From contig JAHBSZ010000003.1 in assembly GCA_019638845.1 (NCBI GenBank), positions 310,001 through 374,000 on the forward strand: a stretch of 64,000 nucleotides of DNA, written 5' to 3'. Positions within the stretch are counted from its first letter, which is position 1, and every line of letters starts with the position of its first letter. Source of the stretch: Salinibacterium sp. Lineage in GTDB: Bacteria; Actinomycetota; Actinomycetes; Actinomycetales; Microbacteriaceae. Below are positions 51,098-60,960 of the stretch, in pieces. Below the pieces are notes generated by a model that did no database searches, was not told the origin of the DNA, and worked only from the letters and a program-made list of their open reading frames with translations. Both the position numbers and the translations under genes were made by a program.

Positions 51098-51562
51098 ATG
51101 ACCGATCAGGAACACCTCGGTGAAGCAGTCGAACTTGCACGGCTCGCCCGGGCCCACGGCAACCACCCCTTCGGCGCGCTCCTCGTCGCCGCAGACGGAA
51201 CCGTGGTCCGGGCCGAAAACACGGTACTTACCTCGGGTGACCCGACAGGCCACGCCGAAACCAACCTTGTGCGCCAGTCCGCCATGGAACTGAGCGCGGA
51301 GCAACTCGCCACGAGTGTGCTCTACACCAGCACCGAACCCTGTGCGATGTGCTGCGGTGCGATCTTCTGGGCGGGGATCGGTACTGTCGTCTACGCCCTC
51401 TCGGGTGAAGCACTTATCGCTCTTCTTCCCCCGGACTCGCGCGAGTTCACCCTCGATCTGCCATCACGGGAGGTCTTCGCCCGGGGAGGGCACGCTGTCG
51501 AGGTACGCGGACCCCTCGGGGTGCCCGGCACAGCCGAGGTTCACGCGGGATTCTGGGACTAG
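51098..51562 (+). CDS. Nucleoside/nucleobase deaminase, CDA family
   Basis: 154 residues from ATG 51098, with AGGAGG 9 nt upstream (a second ATG at 51089 overlaps that site). Zinc deaminase: HAE at 52-54 and PCAMC at 81-85 hold the zinc ligands and the proton-shuttle Glu. The broad guanine/cytosine/tRNA-adenosine deaminase group fits; PCAMCCGAIFWAGI resembles guanine-deaminase-like (GuaD) members more than TadA. Substrate not certain. Overlaps the convergent rpe stop by 4 bp. Confidence 0.85.
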   Translation: MTDQEHLGEAVELARLARAHGNHPFGALLVAADGTVVRAENTVLTSGDPTGHAETNLVRQSAMELSAEQLATSVLYTSTEPCAMCCGAIFWAGIGTVVYALSGEALIALLPPDSREFTLDLPSREVFARGGHAVEVRGPLGVPGTAEVHAGFWD

Positions 51563-52212
51563 TGCACGTGGCGATCGACCGCGGCCCGGAGTGCTGCGAT
51601 CTGGGTAGCCGGATCGCCCTTGAAAACGGCGGAACCTGCGACGAAGGTGTCGGCCCCCGCTTCGGCCGCGATTCCGATCGTGTTCTCGTCGACTCCCCCG
51701 TCTACCTGTAGCCAGACGTCAAGTCCAGAACGCTTCACTTCCGCGCGCAGCAGGCCGAGCTTGGGCATTACGGCGTCGAGAAAACTCTGGCCTCCAAAAC
51801 CGGGCTCAACCGTCATCACGAGAACCTGATCGAATTCGGGAAGGAGCTCGAGGTACTGGTCAACGTCGGTGCCGGGCTTGAGCGCGATCCCCGCGCGCGC
51901 GCCGATCTCTCGCAGTCGGCGAGCGAGGGCCACAGCATCCGCCGCCGCCTCGGCGTGAAAGGTCACCGAGAACGCGCCGAGTTCGGCATAGCCTGGCGCC
52001 CATCGATCAGGGTCGTCAATCATGAGGTGCACATCGAGCGGAATCGGCGACACGTCCTGAATGCGCCCAACCATCTGCGGTCCGAAGGTCAGATTGGGTA
52101 CAAAGTGGTTGTCCATGACATCGACATGCACAAAGTCGGCGGTCGAAATACTCGCGATATCGCGTTCAAGGTTGACGAAGTCTGCGGCGAGGATACTGGG
52201 ATTTATGCGCAC
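51559..52212 (-). CDS. rpe: Ribulose-phosphate 3-epimerase
   Basis: 217 residues. Interconverts ribulose-5-P and xylulose-5-P in the pentose phosphate path begun by zwf at the other end of the window. Metal ligands H29 and D31 in FVHVDVMD, H62 in DVHLMI, and the catalytic Asp in VDGGV. Follows rsmB by 13 bp on the same strand, the usual fmt-rsmB-rpe order. Confidence 0.96.
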   Translation of the reverse strand: MRINPSILAADFVNLERDIASISTADFVHVDVMDNHFVPNLTFGPQMVGRIQDVSPIPLDVHLMIDDPDRWAPGYAELGAFSVTFHAEAAADAVALARRLREIGARAGIALKPGTDVDQYLELLPEFDQVLVMTVEPGFGGQSFLDAVMPKLGLLRAEVKRSGLDVWLQVDGGVDENTIGIAAEAGADTFVAGSAVFKGDPATQIAALRAAVDRHVH

Positions 52213-52225
52213 GACACGAGCCTAG

Positions 52226-53584
52226 TCAGGAGCTCTTCGTCAGCAGCTGGATGAACATGGCATCGGTGCCGTGGCGATGTGGCCAGAGCTGTACATGGGT
52301 TGCATCCGGCAAGTCGAGGGGTTCGTTGACGATGCCCTGCACCACTTGGGGTGTGTCGATGCGCTCGATGCCCTCGGTCTTCCTGAGCACGGATGCCACG
52401 ATCGACTTGGTCTCGGCCGCGTGCGGAGAACACGTGACATAGGCGAGTACGCCACCCGGTTTGAGAGCCGCAATCGCGGACGCCAGCAACTTCGCTTGGA
52501 GAGTACCTAGACCGGCCACATCGCTCGGCTGCTTGCGCCACCGCGCCTCGGGTCTGCGACGCAGCGCCCCGAGTCCTGTACAAGGGGCATCGAGAAGGAT
52601 TCTGTCGAACGCGCCGGGGTACAGTTCACCGACCGTGATGCCATCGAGCTCCCACACCTCGGGCGGGCTATCGAACACGGAAAGAGCCTTTCGTACCAGC
52701 CCGGCCCTCGCGGGCACCAACTCATTGGCGGTCAGCGTCGCTCCACCGGCCCTCGCCTCGGCGGCAAGTAGCGCGGCCTTTCCGCCCGGTCCGGCACACA
52801 GGTCGAGCCACTGCTCACCCTTGACGATGGGACGGGCCCGGCTGAGCGCGAGCGCCGCAAGCTGGGATCCTTCATCCTGGACTCGCGCACGGCCCTGACG
52901 CACGGCGTCGAGCTTCAGGGGATCGCCACCATCGAGTATTACCCCCACCGGAGAGAACTCTGCGGGGTGAGCATCGAGCTCTCCCGTCGACGACTCGCCG
53001 GGCAGCGCCGCGATCGACACACGGGGTGCCACGTTGTCGGCAGCGAGCAACGCCTCGAGCTCGGCCTCACGGCCCTCGGCGGTAAGCACCTGACGGAAGG
53101 CCCGTGTCACCCACAACGGATGCGAATATTCGAGCGCAAGGGCTTCCTCGCCGGAGGTGGCTTGAGCGAGCACGCGTGCCCGCCACACGTCCGAATCGGT
53201 TCGGGTGATCGTGCGTAGCACACCATTCACGAAGCCGACCGCGGAGTTCGAACCGACGGTTTTGGCAAGCTGCACCGACTCGTCGACTGCCGCGTGCTGG
53301 GCGACTCTCATCGACAGCAGTTGGTGGCAAGCGAGTCGAAGCACGTCGAGGATGGGCGGGTCGATCTTGTCGACTGACCTACCCGCTGCCATCGCGATGA
53401 TCCGGTCGTAGTACCCCTGCATTCGCAAGGTGCCGTAGGTGAGTTCGGTAGCAAGCCCGGCGTCGGCTTCGGAGAGTTTGGCGCGGCCCAGCCGCACCGG
53501 AAGCAGCAGGTTTGCGTAGGCATCCGAGTCACGCACGGCCATGATCACGTCGAGGGCGATGCGTCGTGCGGGCTGGGGAGTCAC
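52226..53584 (-). CDS. rsmB: 16S rRNA m5C967 methyltransferase (RsmB/Sun)
   Basis: 452 residues from GTG 53584, whose GTGA overlaps the fmt stop. N-terminal NusB-like RNA-binding domain (about 1-140), then a Rossmann methyltransferase with SAM motif LDLCAGPGGK and the two cysteines of m5C enzymes in DAPCTGLGALRR and VTCSPHAAE. Coupled to fmt, as in E. coli. Confidence 0.95.
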   Translation of the reverse strand: MTPQPARRIALDVIMAVRDSDAYANLLLPVRLGRAKLSEADAGLATELTYGTLRMQGYYDRIIAMAAGRSVDKIDPPILDVLRLACHQLLSMRVAQHAAVDESVQLAKTVGSNSAVGFVNGVLRTITRTDSDVWRARVLAQATSGEEALALEYSHPLWVTRAFRQVLTAEGREAELEALLAADNVAPRVSIAALPGESSTGELDAHPAEFSPVGVILDGGDPLKLDAVRQGRARVQDEGSQLAALALSRARPIVKGEQWLDLCAGPGGKAALLAAEARAGGATLTANELVPARAGLVRKALSVFDSPPEVWELDGITVGELYPGAFDRILLDAPCTGLGALRRRPEARWRKQPSDVAGLGTLQAKLLASAIAALKPGGVLAYVTCSPHAAETKSIVASVLRKTEGIERIDTPQVVQGIVNEPLDLPDATHVQLWPHRHGTDAMFIQLLTKSS

Positions 53585-54495
53585 GGGTTCACCCGGCCCC
53601 GCCACCACGATGCCGCATCCATGGCTTTTCGGCCCGCTGGATGCACGACGAGTAGTTCGAGCGGCTCGGTGGCCGTGCCGACGAGAACGCTTTTCCCCGC
53701 AAGGTCGAACACTCCGGGGGCAAGACGCGGCACGTCCCGCGCGATGGCTGCCTCGATCACCTTGAGTCGCGCACCATCGATAGTCGTAAATGCTCCGGGT
53801 TCCGGCGTCACGCCACGGATCAGGTCATGCACAACGTGCGCGGGCTGAGTGAAATCGAGGAGTCCGTCATGCAACGTGAGCTTGGGGGCCAAGGTGACAT
53901 CCCCGACCTGGGCCTCGGCGCGCGCGGTTCCGTCGGCAAGGGCATCGACGACTCGAAGAAGTAGCTCAGCGCCACTCGACGAGAGTGACTCGAGGAGGCG
54001 TCCCGCGGTCTGGTGGGCACCGATCGGCTCGGTCATCCGGCCGAAGACATCACCAGCATCAAGCTCAGGAACGAGCTGAAACACCGTCGCCCCGGTAACG
54101 TCGTCACCAGCCATGATCGCCCGCTGCACGGGAGCCGCCCCACGCCAGCGCGGCAACAACGAGAAGTGCAGATTGATCCAGCCCAGGCGCGGGGTCGACA
54201 GAAGCGGTTCGCGCACAAGCCCGCCGTAGGCGACGATCACGCCGAGATCCGGCCGCAACTGCTGCACCCGCTCGGTAGCGTCGCCCACCAGACGGTTCGC
54301 CTTGATGACCGGAATGCCCCGTCTCTCGGCCTCGACGGCGACTGGGGTCGCGGTCAATGTGCCGCGGCGCCCCTGGGGGGAGTCTTCACGCGTCACCACC
54401 CCCACGATCTCGTGTGGGGACTCGGCGAGCAGGCTGAGGCTGGGAACTGCCGCCGCGGGACTACCGGCGAAGACAAGGCGAAGGGAAGACATCAT
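53581..54495 (-). CDS. fmt: Methionyl-tRNA formyltransferase
   Basis: 304 residues from ATG 54495, with GGAG 7 nt upstream. Formylates initiator Met-tRNA. The 10-formyl-THF site INLHFSLLPRWRGAAP carries the conserved His and SLLP motif; the C-terminal OB-like domain starts near 205. Follows priA by 12 bp. Confidence 0.96.
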   Translation of the reverse strand: MMSSLRLVFAGSPAAAVPSLSLLAESPHEIVGVVTREDSPQGRRGTLTATPVAVEAERRGIPVIKANRLVGDATERVQQLRPDLGVIVAYGGLVREPLLSTPRLGWINLHFSLLPRWRGAAPVQRAIMAGDDVTGATVFQLVPELDAGDVFGRMTEPIGAHQTAGRLLESLSSSGAELLLRVVDALADGTARAEAQVGDVTLAPKLTLHDGLLDFTQPAHVVHDLIRGVTPEPGAFTTIDGARLKVIEAAIARDVPRLAPGVFDLAGKSVLVGTATEPLELLVVHPAGRKAMDAASWWRGRVNP

Positions 54496-54507
54496 GCCTA
54501 TTCTCCC

Positions 54508-56502
54508 CTAGCTGTCGAGGAAGGGCTCCACGTCATCCAGCCGTACGCGCATCGTTGGTGCGCCGGGCCCGCGGGATGCGGGTCCACGCCGTCGCGCGGT
54601 CGCCGCCCTGACCAACTCAGCGCGCAGGGCTGCCGCAACCTCGGCCCCGCGGTTGTAGTCGAAACGCAGAATGGTGCGGATCGTCGGGGGCGCCAGATCG
54701 ACGGGGCCGAGGACGTCTGCCGCATCCACGCCGGCGGCCGCTACGGCCTTCCCTACGGCCTCGACCGTACCCGTGATCGTCGCAACCCTTACCGCGGGTG
54801 GGAAACGCAACCGTCGCCGGTCCGCTAGCTCGGCGCGCGCGTAGTCCGCGTGGCGCCACGTCACCAGCGCGGTGGCGAGTGCTCCACCCACGCCCACCAG
54901 AACCGTGGGTGCGCCGCCGGCGGCGAGAGCTACTGCATTCGACCACCAGCGCAGGCAGTCCTCTCCCACTCGCAAGCTCTCTCGCGCCACCATCCGTTCT
55001 CCGTCGAGCAGGAGGACTGCGTGGTATCCCCCCGCAGCAATCGGCTCTGCGCCGCGCGTTGCAATCACGAGAGCGGGATCCGAACCGACAGTCTGCACTT
55101 GGTGTTCGCCGTCCGCAATGATGATCCGGACTCCAGGGAACGCCCGCCCCAGGTCTTCGGCGGTGCGCGTCGCGCCGTTGCCGACGAGCCGGAGCTTCTC
55201 CCCCTCGCAGTTCGTGCAGCGCCAATTCACTGCCAGTGCACCACACCACCCACACGCAGGTACCGCCTTCGCCGACTTCTGCTGGAGTGGTCCCTCGCAC
55301 CGCACGCAGCGCGCCGTCTGGCGGCACTCAGCGCACGCGAGTCGCGGTGCGTAGCCTGGTCGGGCGACCTGCACCAAGACGGGGCCCGTCTCTAAGGCAG
55401 TCCGCGCGATCTTCCAGGCGGATGACGGGATGCGCGCCTGGGCCGCGAGGCGATCCGTCGCAGCTTGTTGCGCGGTCGGGATCACCTTCGGGAGCATGAG
55501 CGGCACCGGCGACACCGAACGCAACCAACCGAGCTCGACCAGCCGCTCGATCTCCGTGCTTCGCGAGTGCCCGAAGAAGGCGAGCGCGCAGCCTTGCAGC
55601 TCCTGCCGAAGCAGCGCCGCGTCTCTCGTGTGCACATAGGGGCTGAGCGGCTCGCTGTGCAGGGGGTCGCCATCGTCCCAGACCGCGATAAGCCCGAGAT
55701 TTGCCGCCGGGGCGTACACGACCGACCGGTTTCCGACGATCGCGAGCGGGCGACCGACCGAACCGTCAGCACTCACACAGCGGAGAAACCCACGGTAACG
55801 GTCGGGGTTCGACTGCTTCGCATCGAGCCTCACGATGCTGTCCTGCGGTAGAACTGCGCGCAATGCTGCCTCGAGTTGCTCCTGATCGCGATAATCCGGC
55901 ACCGCAAGAATTGCGCTGCGACCCTGCGCGAGCACGGATGCCGCGGCTCCTGCCATCGCGACCGCCCACGCTCCGACCCACACCCCGCCGCCGACCTCGC
56001 GCACCCCGGGAATTGCGTCGACCGCGAGGCGCTCGTTTATCGCCAGCGCGGACTCGATCACCCGCGATCCGTAAGACTCAATAGGGGCTGCGGTGACCAC
56101 GGGGAAGGGGTCGTTCGAATCGTCCGCAAGATAGGCCTTCTCCACGCGCACTTGTCGAGTGGGAACGGCGAGCCGCACGATGTCGCTCGCCGACCCCGCC
56201 GCGCGGTCTGCCGCCTTGCGTGCGAGCGTCCATACCTCTGGCGAAAGCACGCGAATTGGCGACACCACCGACTCAAGTTCACTGAGGACGCCCGTGTAGT
56301 CGCCGGACTCGACAACGTCGATGACGAATCCGTCGGCAACCCGGCCGGCAGAGCGCAGTGGAACCTTCACCCGCACGCCGGGAACCGCCGTCTCCGCAAG
56401 CTCGGCGGGGATCAGGTAGTCGAACAGTCGGTCGAGTTGGGGAAGCGGCGAGTCGACAAGGACGCGGGCGACCGTCGCCGGTTTCCCGAGCGCCGCAGGC
56501 AC
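54508..56502 (-). CDS. priA: Primosomal protein N' (PriA), helicase motifs degenerate
   Basis: 664 residues from GTG 56502. N-terminal DNA-binding domain (LPQLDRLFDYLIPAEL), and zinc-binding cysteines in LACAECRQTARCVRC and CGWCG...CTNCEG are kept. The ATPase parts are not: where a GxGKT loop is expected there is LAQGRSAILAVPD, and where DEEH is expected, VWDDGDP. Loss of helicase activity is a known trait of actinobacterial PriA; the protein probably works in restart by binding forks only. Lies 4 bp past the metK stop. Confidence 0.92.
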   Translation of the reverse strand: MPAALGKPATVARVLVDSPLPQLDRLFDYLIPAELAETAVPGVRVKVPLRSAGRVADGFVIDVVESGDYTGVLSELESVVSPIRVLSPEVWTLARKAADRAAGSASDIVRLAVPTRQVRVEKAYLADDSNDPFPVVTAAPIESYGSRVIESALAINERLAVDAIPGVREVGGGVWVGAWAVAMAGAAASVLAQGRSAILAVPDYRDQEQLEAALRAVLPQDSIVRLDAKQSNPDRYRGFLRCVSADGSVGRPLAIVGNRSVVYAPAANLGLIAVWDDGDPLHSEPLSPYVHTRDAALLRQELQGCALAFFGHSRSTEIERLVELGWLRSVSPVPLMLPKVIPTAQQAATDRLAAQARIPSSAWKIARTALETGPVLVQVARPGYAPRLACAECRQTARCVRCEGPLQQKSAKAVPACGWCGALAVNWRCTNCEGEKLRLVGNGATRTAEDLGRAFPGVRIIIADGEHQVQTVGSDPALVIATRGAEPIAAGGYHAVLLLDGERMVARESLRVGEDCLRWWSNAVALAAGGAPTVLVGVGGALATALVTWRHADYARAELADRRRLRFPPAVRVATITGTVEAVGKAVAAAGVDAADVLGPVDLAPPTIRTILRFDYNRGAEVAAALRAELVRAATARRRGPASRGPGAPTMRVRLDDVEPFLDS

Positions 56503-56506
56503 GATG

Positions 56507-57700
56507 TTAGAGCCCGACAGCAGAGCGGAGCGCACCCACCCGATCGGTGCGCTCCCAGGTGAAATCAGGCAATTCGCGGCCGAAATGACCATACGTAGAC
56601 GTTGCAGAGTAGATCGGTCGCAGCAGGTCGAGATCGCGAATGATCGCAGCCGGACGCAGGTCGAACACGTTGCGAATGGCGTCGATGATGCGGGCCTCAT
56701 CAACGTGCGCGGTTCCGAACGTCTCCACGTACAGTCCTACGGGTGCTGCCTTGCCGATTGCATACGCAACCTGCACCTCGAGACGATCCGCGAGACCCGC
56801 CGCCACAGCGTTCTTTGCTACCCACCGCATGGCATAGGCAGCCGAGCGATCCACCTTCGACGGGTCTTTGCCGCTGAACGCGCCGCCCCCGTGGCGAGCG
56901 GCGCCACCATAGGTGTCGACGATGATCTTGCGCCCGGTGAGTCCGGCATCACCCTGCGGGCCGCCGATCTCAAAACGGCCGGTGGGGTTGATGAGAATTG
57001 TCGCCTGCGAGCTGTCGAGGCCCGCGCCGTCAAGAACAGGCTGGATGACAAACTCCTCGACCTCGGCGAACAGCGTCGCATTGTCAACTGACGGCGAATG
57101 TTGACTAGACAGCACTACGGTGTCGACTGTCCGCGGCACGTACCCCTCGTAGCCAACGGTGACCTGTGTCTTGCCGTCTGGGCGAAGGTAGGCGAGCTGG
57201 CCCGACTTGCGCACCTCAGCGAGCTTCTCAGCGAGCCGGTGAGCAAGCCAGATCGGCAGGGGCATGAGTTGCGGGGTTTCGACGGTGGCGAATCCGAACA
57301 TAATGCCCTGATCCCCCGCCCCCTGCAGGTCAAGGTTGTCGGTAGCGCCCGCGCGTGCCTCGAGTGCGGTGTCCACGCCTTGAGCGATATCGGGTGATTG
57401 CGCGCCGATCGAGACCTCCACACCACAGGATGCTCCGTCAAATCCGACCACCGACGAGTTGTAGCCGATCCCGGTTATCACTTCACGCACGATCGTGGGA
57501 ATGTCGACATAACCCGACGTCGTCACTTCGCCAGCGACATGCACGAGGCCGGTAGTGACGAGTGTCTCGACGGCAACGCGGCTCGCCGAGTCCGCGGCCA
57601 GCAGCGCATCGAGGATGCCGTCACTAATCTGGTCGCAAATCTTGTCCGGATGACCTTCAGTCACCGACTCGGAGGTGAAGAGGCGCAGGGATGTGCTCAT
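56507..57700 (-). CDS. metK: S-adenosylmethionine synthetase
   Basis: 397 residues. Makes SAM from methionine and ATP. Motifs: [30 protein letters not shown] and the phosphate loop [16 protein letters not shown]. Supplies SAM to RsmB in the same run. 42 bp from coaBC; no SAM riboswitch fits in that gap. Confidence 0.98.
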   Translation of the reverse strand: MSTSLRLFTSESVTEGHPDKICDQISDGILDALLAADSASRVAVETLVTTGLVHVAGEVTTSGYVDIPTIVREVITGIGYNSSVVGFDGASCGVEVSIGAQSPDIAQGVDTALEARAGATDNLDLQGAGDQGIMFGFATVETPQLMPLPIWLAHRLAEKLAEVRKSGQLAYLRPDGKTQVTVGYEGYVPRTVDTVVLSSQHSPSVDNATLFAEVEEFVIQPVLDGAGLDSSQATILINPTGRFEIGGPQGDAGLTGRKIIVDTYGGAARHGGGAFSGKDPSKVDRSAAYAMRWVAKNAVAAGLADRLEVQVAYAIGKAAPVGLYVETFGTAHVDEARIIDAIRNVFDLRPAAIIRDLDLLRPIYSATSTYGHFGRELPDFTWERTDRVGALRSAVGL

Positions 57701-57742
57701 TCGATGACTCCAGGTTGTTCGCCGACGGCGGGCCGGCGGGCG

Positions 57743-58921
57743 TTACGCCAGCAGGTCGAGAATACGATCGGCGACCGACAGCTTGGTGCCGGACGCTTCA
57801 ACCACTGTATCCCCGGCCAGGTTGAGGACGACGACTGTGTTGCTCTCTGAGACGAACCCCTCGGTCCAGCCGACTCTGTTGATGACGAGATAATCGCTTC
57901 CCTTGCGAAGCACTTTGGCGCGACCGAGGTCCAGGAGTGCATCGGCGTCGGGCTCTGTCTCCGCGGCGAACCCGATGATGACCTGTCCATCTCGGCGCTG
58001 CTCACCCAAAGACCTGAGGATGTCGGGATTCTTGACGAGGCGCAGATCGAGTACGTCCCCTTGGGACTCCTTCTTGATCTTCGTTTGCGCAATGGTTTCG
58101 GGTCGGTAGTCGGCGACTGCGGCGGCCATAATGATCGCGTCGGCGGTGGCCGCGGCCTCCGTCGTTGCTTCGGCGAGTTCGAGAGTGGATCCGACACGGA
58201 CGACAGCAACAGATTCGGGTACTGCCACCTCCAGGTTCGCAGCGATCAGGGTGACCTCGGCGCCACGAGCTACTGCCGCGAGGGCGAGTGCGATCCCCTG
58301 TCGTCCGCTGGACCGATTGCCGATGTATCGGACCGGGTCAAGGGGCTCACGGGTGCCCCCAGCGGTGATGAGGATGCGCTTGCCAGCGAGATCCTTGGGC
58401 GCGAGCACTCCGAGGGCCGCCGCGACGATGTCGTCGGGTTCGGACATCCGCCCCAGACCAGCATCCGTACCCGTCAACTGACCTGAGGCCGGACCCACGA
58501 CCGTGACGCCACGGGAACGCACGACCTCGATGTTGTGAACAGTCGCCGGGTTGTGCCACATTTCGGTGTGCATCGCGGGGGCGATCACCAGTGGAGCAGT
58601 GCTCGCAAGAATAGTGTTTCCGAGCAAGTCATCGGCGAAGCCACCGGCAATCTTCGCGATGGTGTTCGCGGTCGCCGGAGCGACAATGATCAGATCAGCA
58701 GCTTGGCCGATCGCAACGTGCCGGACTTCGGCGACGCCCTCATACAGATCCGAGTGAACGATATTGCGACTTATCGCCTCAAGCGTCGGTCGCCCGACGA
58801 ACTTGAGTGCGTTTTCCGTGGCCACAACATGCACGTCGTGGCCCGCGAGAACTAAGGCGCGGACGACGTTGACGGCCTTGTAGGCCGCAATGCCGCCGGT
58901 AATCCCGACGACGACGTTCAT
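57743..58921 (-). CDS. coaBC: Bifunctional CoaBC (PPC synthetase / decarboxylase)
   Basis: 392 residues. N-terminal CoaC flavoprotein decarboxylase (GITGGIAAYKA at 7-17; the PAMNxxMW motif reads PAMHTEMW), C-terminal CoaB ligase from about 185 with ITAGGTREPLDPVRYIGNRSSG and KIKK. Two steps from phosphopantothenate to phosphopantetheine. The Asn-to-His change in the CoaC motif is worth noting. Lies 10 bp after rpoZ. Confidence 0.96.
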   Translation of the reverse strand: MNVVVGITGGIAAYKAVNVVRALVLAGHDVHVVATENALKFVGRPTLEAISRNIVHSDLYEGVAEVRHVAIGQAADLIIVAPATANTIAKIAGGFADDLLGNTILASTAPLVIAPAMHTEMWHNPATVHNIEVVRSRGVTVVGPASGQLTGTDAGLGRMSEPDDIVAAALGVLAPKDLAGKRILITAGGTREPLDPVRYIGNRSSGRQGIALALAAVARGAEVTLIAANLEVAVPESVAVVRVGSTLELAEATTEAAATADAIIMAAAVADYRPETIAQTKIKKESQGDVLDLRLVKNPDILRSLGEQRRDGQVIIGFAAETEPDADALLDLGRAKVLRKGSDYLVINRVGWTEGFVSESNTVVVLNLAGDTVVEASGTKLSVADRILDLLA

Positions 58922-58931
58922 CGGCTGGAGC

Positions 58932-59192
58932 TTACTCTTCGCTCAGTCGCTTGAGCTCGAGCTTGTCTTCGTTGATCTCGTGGAGAGCTACCGAGAGCGG
59001 CTTGTCATCGATCGTCGAATCGACCAACGGTCCGACGTTGTCGAACAGGCTTCCCTCGTGAAGGTCTGCGTAGTAGTCGTTGATCTGACGTGCACGCTTG
59101 GAGGCGAAGATTACGAGCTGGTACTTCGAGTCCACCTTTGAGAGCAGCTCGTCGATGGGCGGGTCAATGATGCCTGAGTGACGGTCAACCAT
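58932..59192 (-). CDS. rpoZ: RNA polymerase omega subunit
   Basis: 86 residues from ATG 59192, with GGAG 7 nt upstream. Chaperones the beta-prime subunit. [30 protein letters not shown] is split here as [17 protein letters not shown] and ASKRARQIN, both omega hallmarks; the acidic C-terminal half with [10 protein letters not shown] is the actinobacterial pattern. The longer open frame upstream is a shadow of gmk. Follows gmk by 11 bp. Confidence 0.95.
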   Translation of the reverse strand: MVDRHSGIIDPPIDELLSKVDSKYQLVIFASKRARQINDYYADLHEGSLFDNVGPLVDSTIDDKPLSVALHEINEDKLELKRLSEE

Positions 59193-59203
59193 GGAAGTGC
59201 TCC

Positions 59204-60115
59204 TTAACGGGAAGTTGGGGCGCCAGCGGGCGCATCCATCAATTCTACGACCTCGCGAGCCGCTTGGCCGACTTCTCGGTTGATGACCTTCGCGTCGAAC
59301 TCGTCCTGGGCCGCCAATTCGACCTTCGCGGTGTCGAGTCGCCGCTGCTGTTCCTCGGGCGGCTCGGTGCCCCGTCCGATCAAACGACGGACCAATTCCT
59401 CCCACGTTGGCGGCAATAGGAACACGAGAAGGGCTTCCGGCATCGCCTCGCGCACCTGTCGTGCCCCCTGAAGATCGATCTCGAGCAGCACCCGATGACC
59501 CGCTGCGAGGGCGGCGTCGATCGGCGGCCTCGGCGTGCCGTAGCGGTAGGAATTGTGCACGGTTGCCCACTCGAGCAATTCACCCGCAGCGATCTTGCGG
59601 TCGAATTCTTCGTCGTTCACGAAGTAATAGTGAACTCCGTCGACCTCGCCCGGGCGGGGCTTGCGAGTGGTCGCCGAAACGCTCAGCGCAACATCAGAGT
59701 AATTCTCGCGGATATAGGCCGACACCGAGCCCTTGCCGACCGCCGTTGGTCCAGCGAGCACAACCAGCCGGCTCGGCGCTGCGCCCTGTCGATGCACCAG
59801 CCAGTCACGTAGCTTGCTGCGTTGACGAACACCGAGGCCACCGACGCGCTTGCGGTCCGAGATCTCCAATTCATCGAGCACCCGAGCCGAACGGGCCGGA
59901 CCCAGCGATGGCAGGCTCGCCAGTAACTCGGTAACGCGCAAGCTGGCTTCCGGACTCTCGGGATCGGCCCACGCTACCTGCGCAGCATCGAGCGCGGTGC
60001 GCCGACGAGTCGCGATGTCCTGCTTTATTGCCGCACGCGCTCGTCGTGCTCTGATTGCGGCGCGGCCGGCGGCGGCCCGGTCAACGTCTGCGGGCGGGGC
60101 AGGGCGAGGATTCAT
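59204..60115 (-). CDS. gmk: mIHF-like domain fused to guanylate kinase
   Basis: 303 residues against about 200 for a normal guanylate kinase. Residues 118-303 are a full kinase: P-loop GPTAVGKGS at 122-130, GMP-binding [13 protein letters not shown] and GVHYYFV, then [14 protein letters not shown]. Residues 13-107 match actinobacterial integration host factor mIHF: a basic helix with [10 protein letters not shown], then the H2TH segment [20 protein letters not shown] and [11 protein letters not shown]. In other actinobacteria mihF is the separate gene between pyrF and gmk; here pyrF and gmk overlap by 4 bp, so the fusion fills that slot. An internal GTG at codon 107 could also yield a free kinase. 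Confidence 0.9.
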   Translation of the reverse strand: MNPRPAPPADVDRAAAGRAAIRARRARAAIKQDIATRRRTALDAAQVAWADPESPEASLRVTELLASLPSLGPARSARVLDELEISDRKRVGGLGVRQRSKLRDWLVHRQGAAPSRLVVLAGPTAVGKGSVSAYIRENYSDVALSVSATTRKPRPGEVDGVHYYFVNDEEFDRKIAAGELLEWATVHNSYRYGTPRPPIDAALAAGHRVLLEIDLQGARQVREAMPEALLVFLLPPTWEELVRRLIGRGTEPPEEQQRRLDTAKVELAAQDEFDAKVINREVGQAAREVVELMDAPAGAPTSR

Positions 60116-60960
60116 CGGACGAGCGCCTTCGTCAGTTCATCCACGTGACGCCGCAAAACCGATCGCACGTCGTCGGGCCCGGCACGCAACACGCCCCGAC
60201 CCACATTGGCAATGACGTTGTGGGCTGCCTCGCCATACAGTTCGGGGAGGTGCGAGAGCGTGGCACCCTGCTCGCCGAATCCCGGAGCCAAGATCGGCGT
60301 GGAGAGCAACTGGTCGGCAGTGATGCCATAGTCGGCGGCATCCACGGTCGCGCCGATGACTACCCCGATAGAACCGAGGTGATCCGTCGCGGAATTGAGC
60401 GTGTCCACCTCAGAGACGATACCTGCCGCCACCGTCGACCCCGCGAAGTGACCACGATCGCGCACTGCCGTTTGCGTCTCAGCAGACTCGGGATTCGACG
60501 TTGCCGCAAGGATGAAGAGGCCCTTGTCATTGCCCTCAGCGAGGGTGACGACGTCCGACAACGATCCGACGCCCTGAAAGGCCGAAACGGTCATTGCATC
60601 GGCTTCGAGGGGCGACCCCGTGGTGAGCCAGGCTTGCCCATAAGCGGCAACCGTCGAACCAACATCCCCACGTTTGACGTCCGCGATCACCAACAGTCCA
60701 GCGTCGCGGGCGTCGACCAGCACACGCTCGAGTGCGGCGTAGCCCGCCGATCCGAACCGTTCGAAGAAAGCGACTTGCGGTTTGACAATACCCACGGCGC
60801 CCGCCGCGGCCTCGACGGCGCGGAGAGAAAACTCGCGCGCGCCCTCGGCCGTGTCGGGCAAGCCCCACTCCGCGAGCAGGAATGGATGCGGGTCGATACC
60901 GAGGCACACATGTCCTCGCTCACGAAACACCGCCTCCAACCGCTCTCCGAAACTAGACAC
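60112..60960 (-). CDS. pyrF: Orotidine 5-phosphate decarboxylase, type 2
   Basis: 282 residues from GTG 60960, with GAGG 6 nt upstream; overlaps carB by 8 bp. Last step of UMP synthesis. Long (type 2) form: [11 protein letters not shown] at the N-terminus and catalytic lysine in [13 protein letters not shown], the type 2 signature. Upstream open frame is a shadow of carB. Context carB-pyrF-gmk joins pyrimidine and purine steps. Confidence 0.96.
   Translation of the reverse strand: MSSFGERLEAVFRERGHVCLGIDPHPFLLAEWGLPDTAEGAREFSLRAVEAAAGAVGIVKPQVAFFERFGSAGYAALERVLVDARDAGLLVIADVKRGDVGSTVAAYGQAWLTTGSPLEADAMTVSAFQGVGSLSDVVTLAEGNDKGLFILAATSNPESAETQTAVRDRGHFAGSTVAAGIVSEVDTLNSATDHLGSIGVVIGATVDAADYGITADQLLSTPILAPGFGEQGATLSHLPELYGEAAHNVIANVGRGVLRAGPDDVRSVLRRHVDELTKALVR

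Noticed and set aside
57701..57742. SAM riboswitch before metK
   Set aside because: Only 42 bp separate the metK start and the coaBC stop, and no aptamer-like stem set is visible.
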